22,659 bases of DNA from a virus: positions 1 to 22,659 of the IMG/VR virus record IMGVR_UViG_3300017989_000459. One strand, 5' to 3'. Shown in pieces: positions 8,134-17,384 of the stretch. The notes under the pieces are model-generated. The model did not search any database. It saw nothing but the letters and a program-made list of their open reading frames with translations, and had not been told where the DNA came from. A program made the position numbers and the translations under genes. Position 1 is the stretch's first letter. The number at the start of each line of letters is the position of its first letter.

Positions 8134-8403
8134 ATGGCATTAAATGTAAAGGAGAAAGCCGAAGGTCTTAGGCAGATAATAGCAGGCTGGAGAAATTACA
8201 TATTTGAAAACCCAAATGTTGAAAAAGAGGCCCACAGAAGAATTAAGATATGCTCGGATTGTTTCTACTGCGATAGAATTACAGTTACCAGGCGTATCCC
8301 TGTTCTGAAAAAGGTCTCTTACATAGGCTGCACTAAATGTAAGTGTCCTATAGAAACAAAAACAAGGAGTTATAAATCAGCATGTCCGATGGGGAAGTGG
8401 TAA
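8134..8403 (+). CDS. Small zinc-ribbon-like protein
   Basis: An 89-residue protein with a helical N-terminal half (residues 5-38) and seven Cys in the second half: C40, C43, C46, then C66, C69, C71 and C84. The CxxCxxC and CxxCxC groups are spaced as in zinc ribbons or treble-clef knuckles and should bind one or two zinc ions. No enzyme motif is present. It is in the same frame as the upstream adaptor gene, separated only by TAG and GAA, and overlaps the next gene by 22 bases. Possible roles are a structural neck component held by zinc or a nucleic-acid-binding assembly factor; neither can be decided from sequence. The bases AGGA close to the start are too near to act as a normal Shine-Dalgarno sequence. 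Confidence 0.7.
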   Translation: MALNVKEKAEGLRQIIAGWRNYIFENPNVEKEAHRRIKICSDCFYCDRITVTRRIPVLKKVSYIGCTKCKCPIETKTRSYKSACPMGKW

Positions 8404-8867
8404 TAGGAAGAATCGTAATGTATGAATCGATCAGGATGAAAGGTAGTGAAGATAACTACCAGTGGTTCCTGGTTAACAGACAGTACGATTATACGGATAC
8501 TCAGATGATTGTTAATCAGTGTGAGGATTGTGCCGTAACATACCAGAAACAGCAAATGATCCATTATAAGGTTTATGTGGATGATGAGTATTTCTGGATA
8601 CCTGATTACGCCTGTGTCGTTTATAATCCGGAGATACCTGAAGAATGGCAGAACAAAGACAAGTATGCCAGGGAGAAGTATGAGGATAAGACTCCGGACA
8701 TGATACAGACCTCAAGAGATGTATTCGGTCAGCCGATAGATAACACCTACAAGATTGATATTAACGACAGACGTTATAAACAGGCCATACAGAAGATTAA
8801 AGAGCAGAACAGAATAATGAAAAGATCGAAAGGATATGGAAAACAGCCAGGGCAACCGGAAGTTTAA
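8382..8867 (+). CDS. Small protein of unknown function in neck/tail cluster
   Basis: A 161-residue protein not recognised as any family. It has a beta-rich, aromatic N-terminal two thirds (Tyr, Trp and Phe frequent, residues about 5-95) and a charged, basic helical C-terminus (about 125-160). The ATG at 8382 overlaps the zinc-ribbon gene by 22 bases and has AAGGAG (8364-8369) twelve bases upstream, which supports it. An in-frame ATG at 8418 would remove the overlap and is the alternative start. The 3' end overlaps the following gene by 32 bases. The chain of overlaps with flanking tail genes suggests co-translation and a role in tail or neck assembly. Confidence 0.6.
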   Translation: MSDGEVVIGRIVMYESIRMKGSEDNYQWFLVNRQYDYTDTQMIVNQCEDCAVTYQKQQMIHYKVYVDDEYFWIPDYACVVYNPEIPEEWQNKDKYAREKYEDKTPDMIQTSRDVFGQPIDNTYKIDINDRRYKQAIQKIKEQNRIMKRSKGYGKQPGQPEV

Positions 8868-9372
8868 GCCACACCTTCAAGAATATGATCAGGTAGATAT
8901 ATATGATTTGTTAAATGATGAAAGTTCTTTGTATAAGGTAAACCGCAACTTTGGATCCTGGGAGGAGCTGATCGGGAATCTGGTAGAAGGTAAGACCAAG
9001 CATTATAAGAGAAGCAGAAAATCACTAAGGCAGAAAGTAGTTACAGAGGTAGTATATGCTTTTCTTGATAGAATGATGAAAGATGTTATATACCACAATG
9101 AGACTTTTGTGTTTCCATATAACAGCTTTGCCAAACTTACCATAGGGATTAATTACGATTTTGATAGTCCTAACTACCGGTTTAATATAATGACTGAAGG
9201 ACTAAACTTTGCTCCCCGGATACTTCTTTCGAACTACTCTTATAAGAAGATAGGAAAGATGTACTATACACGGTTTACCCGAAGATGGAGAAAGCGTCTT
9301 TACATCGAGATTGATAACGGCCACCGTTATGCACCTCAGAAAAAGATAAAATATGAATTACGACAACTCTAA
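8836..9372 (+). CDS. Basic small protein, weakly HU/IHF-like
   Basis: A 178-residue basic protein. Residues about 66-104 read as helix, turn and strand in the order seen in HU/IHF proteins: a Val-Val-x-Ala-Phe-Leu-type helix, then a Phe/Val strand with an aromatic where the 'GFGxF' loop would be. A beta-rich part and an Arg-rich patch (146-154) follow. Crassvirales are known to encode divergent IHF-like proteins, which is why this is worth noting, but the conserved Gly and Pro of the HU arm are not evident, so this is only a suggestion. Otherwise it is an unknown tail-cluster protein. AAAGGA lies immediately before the ATG. It overlaps its upstream neighbour by 32 bases and its downstream neighbour by 20. 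Confidence 0.55.
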   Translation: MENSQGNRKFKPHLQEYDQVDIYDLLNDESSLYKVNRNFGSWEELIGNLVEGKTKHYKRSRKSLRQKVVTEVVYAFLDRMMKDVIYHNETFVFPYNSFAKLTIGINYDFDSPNYRFNIMTEGLNFAPRILLSNYSYKKIGKMYYTRFTRRWRKRLYIEIDNGHRYAPQKKIKYELRQL

Positions 9373-9979
9373 ATACACTGATCACTTAAATATACTTGCA
9401 AGGTTAACCAGGTATATAAAGCAAAAAGAATTTCACCCTGATGATGTAATGGAATGGTGTCAGGAGGTGGAAACAGATTATCTGGGAGATGTGGACAATA
9501 TGTTTTTATTCCTGCAAGTTCCTTTGGTTGTAACCAACTATGCAGCTAAACTTCCTTGTAATGTTCACCGGGTAATAGATATCTACACCGATCCTAACGA
9601 TAATGGATCTATCGTATTTGCAAACAATGACGGAGCCAAACTTTTCTTAGGAAACTGGTACAACAAGGATTATGTATATATAAACTATTACGGCACACCT
9701 ATTAATGATCAGGGAGTGCCTATGATTATCAGGGGCCATGAGCAGGCTTGTGAGGCATATTGTATCCTGAAGGTTTATTATGAAGATATACTCAATGATA
9801 AGGTTTCTACACGTTCTGCTGTAGAGATGAAAGAGGAGTTTAGAAACAAATTGAACATGGCACGCAGAATGGTATTCAGGCATATGACCAGAGAAGATGT
9901 TAATAAAGGAGTTATTATCAGGCATAGTATGATAACACATATAGGCAATCTTGCATTAAAACAAAAAGAGTTTGAATAG
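9353..9979 (+). CDS. Tail adaptor/tubular protein, P22 gp4-like
   Basis: A 208-residue protein resembling the gp4/'tail tubular' adaptors of P22-like and crAss-like phages, which form the ring joining portal and tail. The N-terminal helices (1-50) are followed by the Leu-Pro-Cys-Asn-Val-His-Arg-Val segment (about 68-76), comparable to the 'LPxDxxR' strand of this family. A Tyr-x-Tyr-Ile-Asn-Tyr-Tyr-Gly strand follows, then the Asp-x-Gly-Val-Pro-Met-Ile turn (about 118-126), a long helix with paired Tyr and Tyr-Glu residues and a basic C-terminal helix. Its position directly before the stabilisation protein is the same in P22 and in crAss-like phages. The stop codon TAG shares its final G with the GTG start of the next gene. 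Confidence 0.65.
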   Translation: MNYDNSKYTDHLNILARLTRYIKQKEFHPDDVMEWCQEVETDYLGDVDNMFLFLQVPLVVTNYAAKLPCNVHRVIDIYTDPNDNGSIVFANNDGAKLFLGNWYNKDYVYINYYGTPINDQGVPMIIRGHEQACEAYCILKVYYEDILNDKVSTRSAVEMKEEFRNKLNMARRMVFRHMTREDVNKGVIIRHSMITHIGNLALKQKEFE

Positions 9980-12900
9980 TGAGACAGGTAAATGACTTTT
10001 CAAAAGGGCTTGTAGCTGATCTGGACTATTGCAGACGGCCTACCGGATCGTGGGATTTCCCTACTCAGGGTTACAGGATAATTAATAAAGACGGCCAGGG
10101 TCTTGTGCTTAGTACCATAGATGGTACAGAACACGCTTTCTCTTTGTCGGAAGGTTTTATATCCATGGGTGGCTGTGAGCATAATGGCATCCTTTATATA
10201 GCTTCTTACAATCCTTCTACCGGTCTCTCAGAGGTAGGATCATATCCGAGTCCTAATCAGATAACGGTTGCCGGTACGGGTACCATAAGCTTTGATACCA
10301 GTTTGACCGGATTCTCAAGGACATACAAACCATTGGGTAATATGTACGACGGTATGCTTGCCTTTTTGAAACTCTCTACTTCAGAGCTTAATTTTGGAGA
10401 GGCCTGGGATGATCACAAGCAGATCGATATGTTTGCCCGTGAGGATTATGACGGAAGTGTTAACCTGTATATTACTGATGATACCAATCCTGTTAAGGTT
10501 ATTAATTCTGGTTTCGATCAAGATGGTGTAATGAAATATGGATTAACGCCTGTTCTTGCACCATGGGGAAGGTATTATAATATCGGACAGATAGACAGGC
10601 AGACACGGCTGATTAAACTTACAGACAGCATACCTGGTATTACGGTAAATTCTATTACCAGTGGCGGAAGGCTTAAACCAGGCAACTACTATTTATTTAT
10701 CAGGTACTCTACCCTATCTTTTGATAAGACACCTTTTATTGCGGAGTCTGGCCCGGTACAGGTATTCGATGGTAACAATATGGTAGACATAGAAGGTGCT
10801 ATTGACAATGGCACTACATTTTTGAATAAAAAGATAGCCCTGACCATTGATAATCTTGACCAGGCTTATTCATATTTTGAGATAGGTGTTATCCGTTATT
10901 CCGGAGAGTTTTCACACCTTACCCTTAATGATTACTACCTGATCGATAAGTACTATGTTATTGATGGTGCTACAAAAGATGTTACTATCTATGGCACTGA
11001 AGATAAAATAGACCTCAGCCTGGCAGACTATATAAAAACACCTCCTGCAGAAACTATCTGTAAGGCACATATGCAATCCGACAACCGTTACTGGGGCATA
11101 CACTGGAGAGAAGAACAGCTGAATAAAAATGAACTGGCAGATTTAGCACAGCTGGCACAAGTAACCTACTGGAGAAAAGATATCACAGACGCCATGAGAG
11201 ACGATTACTGGAACTTTCAGAGCTTTGGTGGGCCCGATATACTTGGACAGCATAAAGACTTTCAGAACACCTTAGAATTTACAACTTATTTCAGGGGTGA
11301 GATATATCCTTTTGCTCTTGTTTATTTGCTTGAAAGCGGTCTTGAGACGGAGGCTTATCCTATCCAGGGCCTCGATGAATATAACAGTGCTGCTGCTACT
11401 ACAGGAGTAAACACAAAAGGTATCTATCGTTTTCCTTTCTATAACGGTGGTGCTTACGGTCAGAATGAAAATAACATGGGCCAGGTATTTGGCGTTAAGC
11501 TAAACCTTGTAGCTATACAGGCTGAGATAGCAGCTAATCCGGATAAGTATAGCCACATAAAAGGTTTTTACCTTGTACGTGGAGATCGTATACCCAATAT
11601 GCTGTACCAGGGATTTATGCTAAAGGCTTTTAACGGAGTAACTCCTTACCAGCATGCAGGCGGCCCGGGCACACAAGGCTGGCTCAGGTGGAAGTCTCCG
11701 TATAATAATGATGATATGTTTTTCGGTAATTCTGATGCTGTTACCGGAGAGCTTGCCAATGAAGGTAATTCAAAATACTTTCCCTTTTATAGAGGGTGGA
11801 TGCCTACTGATGATAATATTTCCGGAGAGCATGACAGTGGAAGTCCGAGTATAGGCAGGGCAGATTACATACCTACTCAGGATAGCTTAACCAATACTGA
11901 CTTTCTCAGCCAGGGTAAGCCTAAATATGGTATCTATAGTCCGAGCCATTTATTTGAGATAAGCAATATAGTATCTGATAACGAAACTGTTTACATACGC
12001 AAGTTATATACCGTTACCTCCCCATCTGGTTATGAGCATAGCATATCTGATATCTCACCTGAAACTTTTCTCTTCGATCTTGGTATAGGACTTGATCCTA
12101 CTGTTAATGTAGAAGCTCTTACGGCCAATAGCTATAAAGCTAAGTTCTACAATGTAGTGGGATCTTCTTACGGAACGGTTGCACAGTTTTGCTCTAAGTT
12201 TGAGGACTACTATAATAATCATCAGGAAATGGCTTTTGCCTGGATGCGGAGATTAAATGTTTCTACTTTAAACTGGGAAGATATATGTAACAGGAGTATT
12301 AAGACCTGCAGGTATATCGGAATAGAGCTGGATGATCCTACAGCTGATCTGGGCAATAATACAATGGTAAACATTAATCGTTATGCAGATCCTACAAGTT
12401 ACTGGGATGCCTCCCTTGCCGGCTTTTCTCCTGAGAATGCCAATTATTATAAAATATCTGACCTTATCGAAATAGACAGCGTACCCTCTAATGTGCTTGT
12501 CTACCGTGGAGACGGTTTTCTGCAGAGAACTTTCTTCAGACAGTTACGCTGGAATTTGATACCTACTATCTGGGATGATACAAAGACACCTGAATACAAG
12601 CATGGCCTGGTTATGGGATTTGTATCTGAGAACACTATTAATACAGCAATGAGAAATGACGTTCCGTGGGAGACTTCAGAGAACTCCGGAACATATACAT
12701 ATTATCCTAAGTCTCTTAACAGAGGATTATCAAGCGGAGATGTACTGCAGTGGGGAGCATTGCAGGAGGGTGATGATTATCTTCAAGAGGCTTTTTATAT
12801 AAACCCTGGGTACAATGTTACCACATCTGAGAAGTTTTACACCGGATTTAATGCACATCTGCCATTTTATCCGAGCAAGAAACCAACCAGGATAAGGTAT

Positions 12901-14028
12901 TCATCAGTACATACGCCATACAGTTATATCGATGGATATGCCATTATGGATATAGATGCTTATCAGGATTATGATCTTTCTAAAGGAGAGATGGTAGGTA
13001 TCGGAGAAATTAATAATCGTATTGTTACCATACAACACAGAGCTATCAACAGACATTTTAGTAGCGAAAGACAAGTACAGGCTCCCACAAGCGAAGGAGA
13101 AATAATTATCGGTACCGGAAGTATTCTTACATCACAGGTACAGGTATTGGCAGAGTACGGCAGTCAGCACCAGTGGAGTATTCAGCATGGTTACAGAGGC
13201 GTTTATGGTGTGGACTGGAACATGAGGATCATCTGGAGGATTAATGAGGTTAAATCAAATTTGGGAAGTAGGTATTTTACGGTGGATAATCTTACAGAAG
13301 ATAAACTGGTTAGTACATGGCTGGAGAACCTTGCAGACGACAACCAGAGTGATATCACGAACCAGCTTGGCGATAACCCGATAAGGTCAAGTGGAGTGCT
13401 AACCGGTTTTGATCCTCGGTTTAAGGAAATGTATTTTAATTTTGCTATCTATGATGATAGTGTAGATCCGGAACTGGGTAACATTAATCAGACCTTGCTG
13501 TTTTCTGAGAGGCTGGACTTCTTCTTAGGAACAGTACCTTTGCAGGAGCCGGGTATGTTCTTTAACATAAATAATGAGCTGTTAGGATGCCAGAAGTTAT
13601 CAGGAGATATACACCTGTTCAATGAAGGAGATCCTTTGGTATTCTTCGGAGAAAGACAGGATGCTATTTTCTCAGTTGTAGTCAATGGCCTTAATGAAGG
13701 AGAGAATACGGCTGACCTGGTTAAGTACTATGGAGATATTAAGATCCTTACCAATGCTACCTCTTTCAGTGAGCTGGTGCTGCAGACGCTTTACCAGCTT
13801 GAAACAAGGAACCCGTTTATAGATCCTAATAAGTTTTGGTTAAATGCAGAGTACCTTGATCATAAATGGAGGATACCAATAGGCAAGCAGACCAGTCCTA
13901 AAGCAAATGAGTTTGAAGCTGATTCACGTATCAGGGGGGCCTGGATGAAAATGTCTTTAACATACTCAGGAGAAGAAGAAGTTTTTGTAAAGTTTGTAGA
14001 CACGGAGTTTAATTTAAGTTTTGTATAA
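9979..14028 (+). CDS. Tail muzzle / stabilisation protein
   Basis: A 1349-residue protein, the largest complete one in the window. The first residues (Arg-Gln-Val-Asn-Asp-Phe-Ser-Lys-Gly-Leu) match the opening I know from the crAss-like tail stabilisation proteins, distantly related to P22 gp10 (about 470 residues) and called the muzzle in the crAss001 structure. It forms the lower part of the short tail that controls genome release. The sequence is rich in Tyr, Gly, Asn and Asp with short beta strands throughout, as expected of propeller and beta domains. The C-terminus (Arg-Gly-Ala-Trp-Met near 1317, then beta strands) is also typical. The start is GTG overlapping the previous TAG by one base, with AAAGAG (9965-9970) upstream. 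The stop TAA shares its last A with the next ATG. Confidence 0.85.
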   Translation: MRQVNDFSKGLVADLDYCRRPTGSWDFPTQGYRIINKDGQGLVLSTIDGTEHAFSLSEGFISMGGCEHNGILYIASYNPSTGLSEVGSYPSPNQITVAGTGTISFDTSLTGFSRTYKPLGNMYDGMLAFLKLSTSELNFGEAWDDHKQIDMFAREDYDGSVNLYITDDTNPVKVINSGFDQDGVMKYGLTPVLAPWGRYYNIGQIDRQTRLIKLTDSIPGITVNSITSGGRLKPGNYYLFIRYSTLSFDKTPFIAESGPVQVFDGNNMVDIEGAIDNGTTFLNKKIALTIDNLDQAYSYFEIGVIRYSGEFSHLTLNDYYLIDKYYVIDGATKDVTIYGTEDKIDLSLADYIKTPPAETICKAHMQSDNRYWGIHWREEQLNKNELADLAQLAQVTYWRKDITDAMRDDYWNFQSFGGPDILGQHKDFQNTLEFTTYFRGEIYPFALVYLLESGLETEAYPIQGLDEYNSAAATTGVNTKGIYRFPFYNGGAYGQNENNMGQVFGVKLNLVAIQAEIAANPDKYSHIKGFYLVRGDRIPNMLYQGFMLKAFNGVTPYQHAGGPGTQGWLRWKSPYNNDDMFFGNSDAVTGELANEGNSKYFPFYRGWMPTDDNISGEHDSGSPSIGRADYIPTQDSLTNTDFLSQGKPKYGIYSPSHLFEISNIVSDNETVYIRKLYTVTSPSGYEHSISDISPETFLFDLGIGLDPTVNVEALTANSYKAKFYNVVGSSYGTVAQFCSKFEDYYNNHQEMAFAWMRRLNVSTLNWEDICNRSIKTCRYIGIELDDPTADLGNNTMVNINRYADPTSYWDASLAGFSPENANYYKISDLIEIDSVPSNVLVYRGDGFLQRTFFRQLRWNLIPTIWDDTKTPEYKHGLVMGFVSENTINTAMRNDVPWETSENSGTYTYYPKSLNRGLSSGDVLQWGALQEGDDYLQEAFYINPGYNVTTSEKFYTGFNAHLPFYPSKKPTRIRYSSVHTPYSYIDGYAIMDIDAYQDYDLSKGEMVGIGEINNRIVTIQHRAINRHFSSERQVQAPTSEGEIIIGTGSILTSQVQVLAEYGSQHQWSIQHGYRGVYGVDWNMRIIWRINEVKSNLGSRYFTVDNLTEDKLVSTWLENLADDNQSDITNQLGDNPIRSSGVLTGFDPRFKEMYFNFAIYDDSVDPELGNINQTLLFSERLDFFLGTVPLQEPGMFFNINNELLGCQKLSGDIHLFNEGDPLVFFGERQDAIFSVVVNGLNEGENTADLVKYYGDIKILTNATSFSELVLQTLYQLETRNPFIDPNKFWLNAEYLDHKWRIPIGKQTSPKANEFEADSRIRGAWMKMSLTYSGEEEVFVKFVDTEFNLSFV

Positions 14029-14453
14029 TGCCACTACCATTAGTACCATTGTTAGCAGGAATATCCGCAGGTAGTAAACTACTTGGCGGATTCTTGGGTA
14101 ATAGGAATGCTGTAGAAGTACAGGAGAGAAACTACCTTACAAGAGAAAGCCCTTATCTTGGATATGCTCCGGGTTTAGGATCACAGATGAAGCACGAAAG
14201 AATAGAAACAGAGTTTCAAGAGAGAAATCCATTCGGAAAAGCTATGGATGCTATAAGTACTTTTTCAGGACTTGGCTCCAGCATGGTTAATCTTGTTAAT
14301 CCTGGTGCAACGTTAGGGCAAGCACCTTCGCTGGTAAATCCTATTGTAAAGAGTGCTGTATCACAAGAGAATCAGTCTTATGATGATTATTACAGCAAAC
14401 AAGGACTTTTAAGAACAACAGAATTAGGAACACCACCATTTAAAACATTTTAA
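14028..14453 (+). CDS. Small Gly-rich virion protein, possible ejected/cargo protein
   Basis: A 141-residue protein whose N-terminus (residues 2-26) is hydrophobic and rich in Gly, Ala, Leu and Ser in a glycine-zipper-like pattern, with no charged residue before about position 17. A helical and then polar segment follows with no recognised motif. Short proteins of this kind just after tail genes often belong to the set packed inside the head or tail and inserted into the host envelope during ejection; here that is an inference from position and composition. Start ATG overlaps the muzzle stop by one base (TAATG). The next gene begins one base after its stop. Confidence 0.6.
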   Translation: MPLPLVPLLAGISAGSKLLGGFLGNRNAVEVQERNYLTRESPYLGYAPGLGSQMKHERIETEFQERNPFGKAMDAISTFSGLGSSMVNLVNPGATLGQAPSLVNPIVKSAVSQENQSYDDYYSKQGLLRTTELGTPPFKTF

Positions 14454-14454
14454 G

Positions 14455-15543
14455 ATGGCACTTTTAAACAGAATATATGGAGATAATCCTCCTGGAAATA
14501 CACCCAGCTATATGACAAAGAGTTTTTGGAGTGGTATAGGTAAGAAGATCGTAGGAGATTTAGGAATTAATACAGATATTCCTGCGGAGACGGTAGAAAC
14601 ACCGGTTCCTTTGCCTACATCAAAACGTGCAGCTGGTGGAGCTTTTGTTACACCAACAACATCTGGTGTAAATACACTTGTCAGTAAACCGGCTATGACA
14701 ACTATGGGCAGTACAGCATTTGCACCTACCGACACTCAGGGATACAGGCCACAAACTGTAGGTACAACACAGCCTGCCCAGGCTTCTGGCCCGCCTGCTA
14801 CACGCACACCTATTCCAGATCTGAATACCGACCTGGAGGCTATACCTCCTCCAACATCTATAAGTGCAGGTAATCTGGAACAATTAAAAAGAGAGGGTAT
14901 CGCAAAGAGTAAATATGAATCTTTATATCAACCGGAGAAATCTCAGAGCCTTTCAGCCCTTGAGCAGTACAGAAATATGGTAGATAAAGCTGTACGCACC
15001 GGAGGCTTGGTAGATGCTGCCTCTGCTTTTTACAATATGGGTATTGCTCAAAGAGAACTTAATCGGATCCCTTCTGATAAACTGGAAGCACCTATTGTAA
15101 GAGCTCCCCGGCTGTTAAGTCCTGCTCAGGCTGTAAAAACTGCAACCACAGAGGAGATCAAGAGAACATACAGCGGAGCCAGGCAACTGTTATCAGAAAG
15201 CGGCAGAGGTGATCTTATTGTTGGTCTTACAGCAGATGAAGTGGCGGCTCGCAGTGATGTAGCTGCACAGGCCGCAATAACTGATTATGATGTTATCAAC
15301 AAAAATATTGCTGCAGAGACAGAGGCTCTTAACCTGAGCGATTCAATCCGTATGGATGTTGACTTTAAAAATATGCAAATGCAGATACAGGAGAATATGA
15401 TGTCAGGCCAGATTATATCTGAGGCAGTAGCTTCGTTGGGAGATACCGCCAGGCAATTTATTAACAGAATGACAGAGGCGGAGTATGATAAGTGGGTAGC
15501 TGATTTATTAACCAGAGAGAGAAACATGCAGTTTCTTGGATAA
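14455..15543 (+). CDS. Putative virion cargo protein, unrecognised fold
   Basis: A 362-residue protein without a recognised domain. Residues about 1-30 are polar and aromatic. A long Pro/Thr/Gly/Ala-rich, probably disordered stretch (about 40-140) follows, and the remainder is mainly helical with many Ala, Glu, Gln and Arg (about 140-360). This 'flexible N-terminus plus helical body' layout fits internal virion proteins, which must unfold to pass through the tail. Position between tail and giant-protein genes supports a cargo role but does not prove it. It starts one base after the preceding stop and ends eleven bases before the next gene. Confidence 0.55.
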   Translation: MALLNRIYGDNPPGNTPSYMTKSFWSGIGKKIVGDLGINTDIPAETVETPVPLPTSKRAAGGAFVTPTTSGVNTLVSKPAMTTMGSTAFAPTDTQGYRPQTVGTTQPAQASGPPATRTPIPDLNTDLEAIPPPTSISAGNLEQLKREGIAKSKYESLYQPEKSQSLSALEQYRNMVDKAVRTGGLVDAASAFYNMGIAQRELNRIPSDKLEAPIVRAPRLLSPAQAVKTATTEEIKRTYSGARQLLSESGRGDLIVGLTADEVAARSDVAAQAAITDYDVINKNIAAETEALNLSDSIRMDVDFKNMQMQIQENMMSGQIISEAVASLGDTARQFINRMTEAEYDKWVADLLTRERNMQFLG

Positions 15544-15554
15544 AATCTAATACT

Positions 15555-17384
15555 ATGCCATTAGTAAAATCAAAAAGAGGTGGTCAGGCTTTATTTCTTA
15601 CTCCGTACAGATCGGAGATTCCTATCGCTATACCTCCCCCAGATATATTTAATAAATTATTAAGTGCTACTCGGGCAAGATCTTCCGGAACATCTAAAGA
15701 AGATGATATTGATGCTCTTCCTGAACAGCATTTAGGATTGTTAAGGCAAAGACGTTCTATTGCTGGTGCAGAGAGGGCTCTTAGGAGAGATGCTGTAAAT
15801 CTGCTTGATCAGGAATATAATGGCGACTTTGAGGCTTTTATTGAGGGTGAACGCAAAAAGGGCACTGATGGATATTTTTCCAGAAGAAATGCTATCTATG
15901 ATCTTGAAGATATGTACCAGGTTAACGTAGGTATAGCAGGTGCGGAAAAGGAGAAATACGAAAAAGCATATAATGAAGCTCTTACTAACCAGGCTTTGTA
16001 TGATTATGCTATCGACCCAAAGACCGGCCAACGCAGACCTAAGTATGATCTTACCGGAGAGTTTACGGGAGAATATTACACTGTACTGGAATGGTTAGAA
16101 CGTGGTAGGTTCGGACTTCAGATAGATCCTAATGTTGGAACAGCACAAACGTATGTGTGGGGAGATACTGAGAAGGCCGGACAGTTTCAGGAGAAGATAA
16201 ACACCTTGACCTCAAGAGCTGCAGGATCGTGGGATAAATATACTACACAGAGCAGTTTGTTTGATCAGAATGATAAGTTGTTGATTTCCGGAGATGATAT
16301 GTATAGTTTTATTCCCAGGACTACCACTACCGTTACAACTAATAAAAGACAACTGGATGCTGTAGCCACTACCATGGAAGATGTTCTCAATAGAGATGAA
16401 CGCAGAGATATGATGCAGGAATGGTGGGCGTTTAAGGATACTCATCATATGGTTCCAGGATTAACCGATAGACAAAACAGGGCTATATGGTTACAGGCCA
16501 GGGTAAGAGGAGAAACAGACCTTGCAGAAAAGTATGGATTTGAATCTAAGACAGGACTTATCAGGCCCGGAGATATAGCAGATCCTAAAGCAGAAAGTAT
16601 TTTCTGGCAGGCACACACAGGCAAACTGCAAAGTGATACACCTTCAGAAGTATATCGCAGGGGTGCAGGAACTACTATTGTGGGCCCAAGCACTTATGGT
16701 ACTCAGGCTAAGATAGCAGCACCGCACCAGGCAGATAATGTTAATGATGCTCTGCTTACAAGCCTGTTGAGAGGCAACGGTTATAAAGCCTCCTCGATGC
16801 CTTCTAAATTCTTTTACAGTTATAATGATGTTCCTAATCCTATGTCTGTATTCGAAAATAAGAAAGCATATCTTATTGGTGTTACCACTAATTTTAAAGA
16901 TGAACCGGCACCAGTAACTTATGAGAATGAACAAAGGGAGATGGTTTATGATCTTTTTGATGTACCTGGTATTGCTAAAGCATATAATACTACCAATCGT
17001 GCTGCAGAACAGATATTGGCCGAAGGCGGAATACCTGTAAAGACAGTAGAGATGCAGATCGCTGTATCTTCAGATGATTGGAAAGAGGTAAAGAAACAGA
17101 TCAGAGATATAAAACTTAGCGGAAAGAACGCTATGAAGGTAGTAGAAGGAGGTATAGAAGAAGATGATGTAATTACCCTGAGTAAAGGATCAGGATCCTG
17201 GGTTGAGGGAGATTATCATCTTATTACTATCAGAGGAGTGCTTGACGAAAATATGGCACAATTCTTCTCTAACCTTTCATTTGCAAAAGGACAATCACAG
17301 ATAAGCTCGGGTCGTTATGAGCAAGGACAGCAACAACGGCAAAGCCAAATTGAACATATAAAAAGCATAGGGGAGATTGAATAA
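15555..17384 (+). CDS. Putative virion cargo protein, 609 residues
   Basis: A 609-residue protein that I cannot assign to a named family. The first 16 residues resemble the N-terminus of the adjacent cargo-type genes (short, basic, hydrophobic). A charged helical region (about 50-150) follows, then mixed alpha/beta segments with many aromatic residues (150-330), a beta-rich part (about 430-580) and a Gln/Ser-rich end (580-609). No catalytic motif was found. Crassvirales carry several large proteins at this position that are found in the capsid lumen or tail as cargo, so the same is inferred here. Its stop TAA overlaps the start of the giant frame by one base. Confidence 0.58.
   Translation: MPLVKSKRGGQALFLTPYRSEIPIAIPPPDIFNKLLSATRARSSGTSKEDDIDALPEQHLGLLRQRRSIAGAERALRRDAVNLLDQEYNGDFEAFIEGERKKGTDGYFSRRNAIYDLEDMYQVNVGIAGAEKEKYEKAYNEALTNQALYDYAIDPKTGQRRPKYDLTGEFTGEYYTVLEWLERGRFGLQIDPNVGTAQTYVWGDTEKAGQFQEKINTLTSRAAGSWDKYTTQSSLFDQNDKLLISGDDMYSFIPRTTTTVTTNKRQLDAVATTMEDVLNRDERRDMMQEWWAFKDTHHMVPGLTDRQNRAIWLQARVRGETDLAEKYGFESKTGLIRPGDIADPKAESIFWQAHTGKLQSDTPSEVYRRGAGTTIVGPSTYGTQAKIAAPHQADNVNDALLTSLLRGNGYKASSMPSKFFYSYNDVPNPMSVFENKKAYLIGVTTNFKDEPAPVTYENEQREMVYDLFDVPGIAKAYNTTNRAAEQILAEGGIPVKTVEMQIAVSSDDWKEVKKQIRDIKLSGKNAMKVVEGGIEEDDVITLSKGSGSWVEGDYHLITIRGVLDENMAQFFSNLSFAKGQSQISSGRYEQGQQQRQSQIEHIKSIGEIE
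17369..17375 (+). promoter_or_regulatory. Strong Shine-Dalgarno-like site before the giant gene
   Basis: AGGGGAG lies eight bases before the ATG at 17384, inside the last codons of the upstream gene. This is one of the few starts in the window with a clear anti-16S complementarity at good spacing, and it supports the chosen start of the giant protein. The codons it overlaps code for ordinary residues (Gly-Glu), so chance cannot be excluded. Confidence 0.5.
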
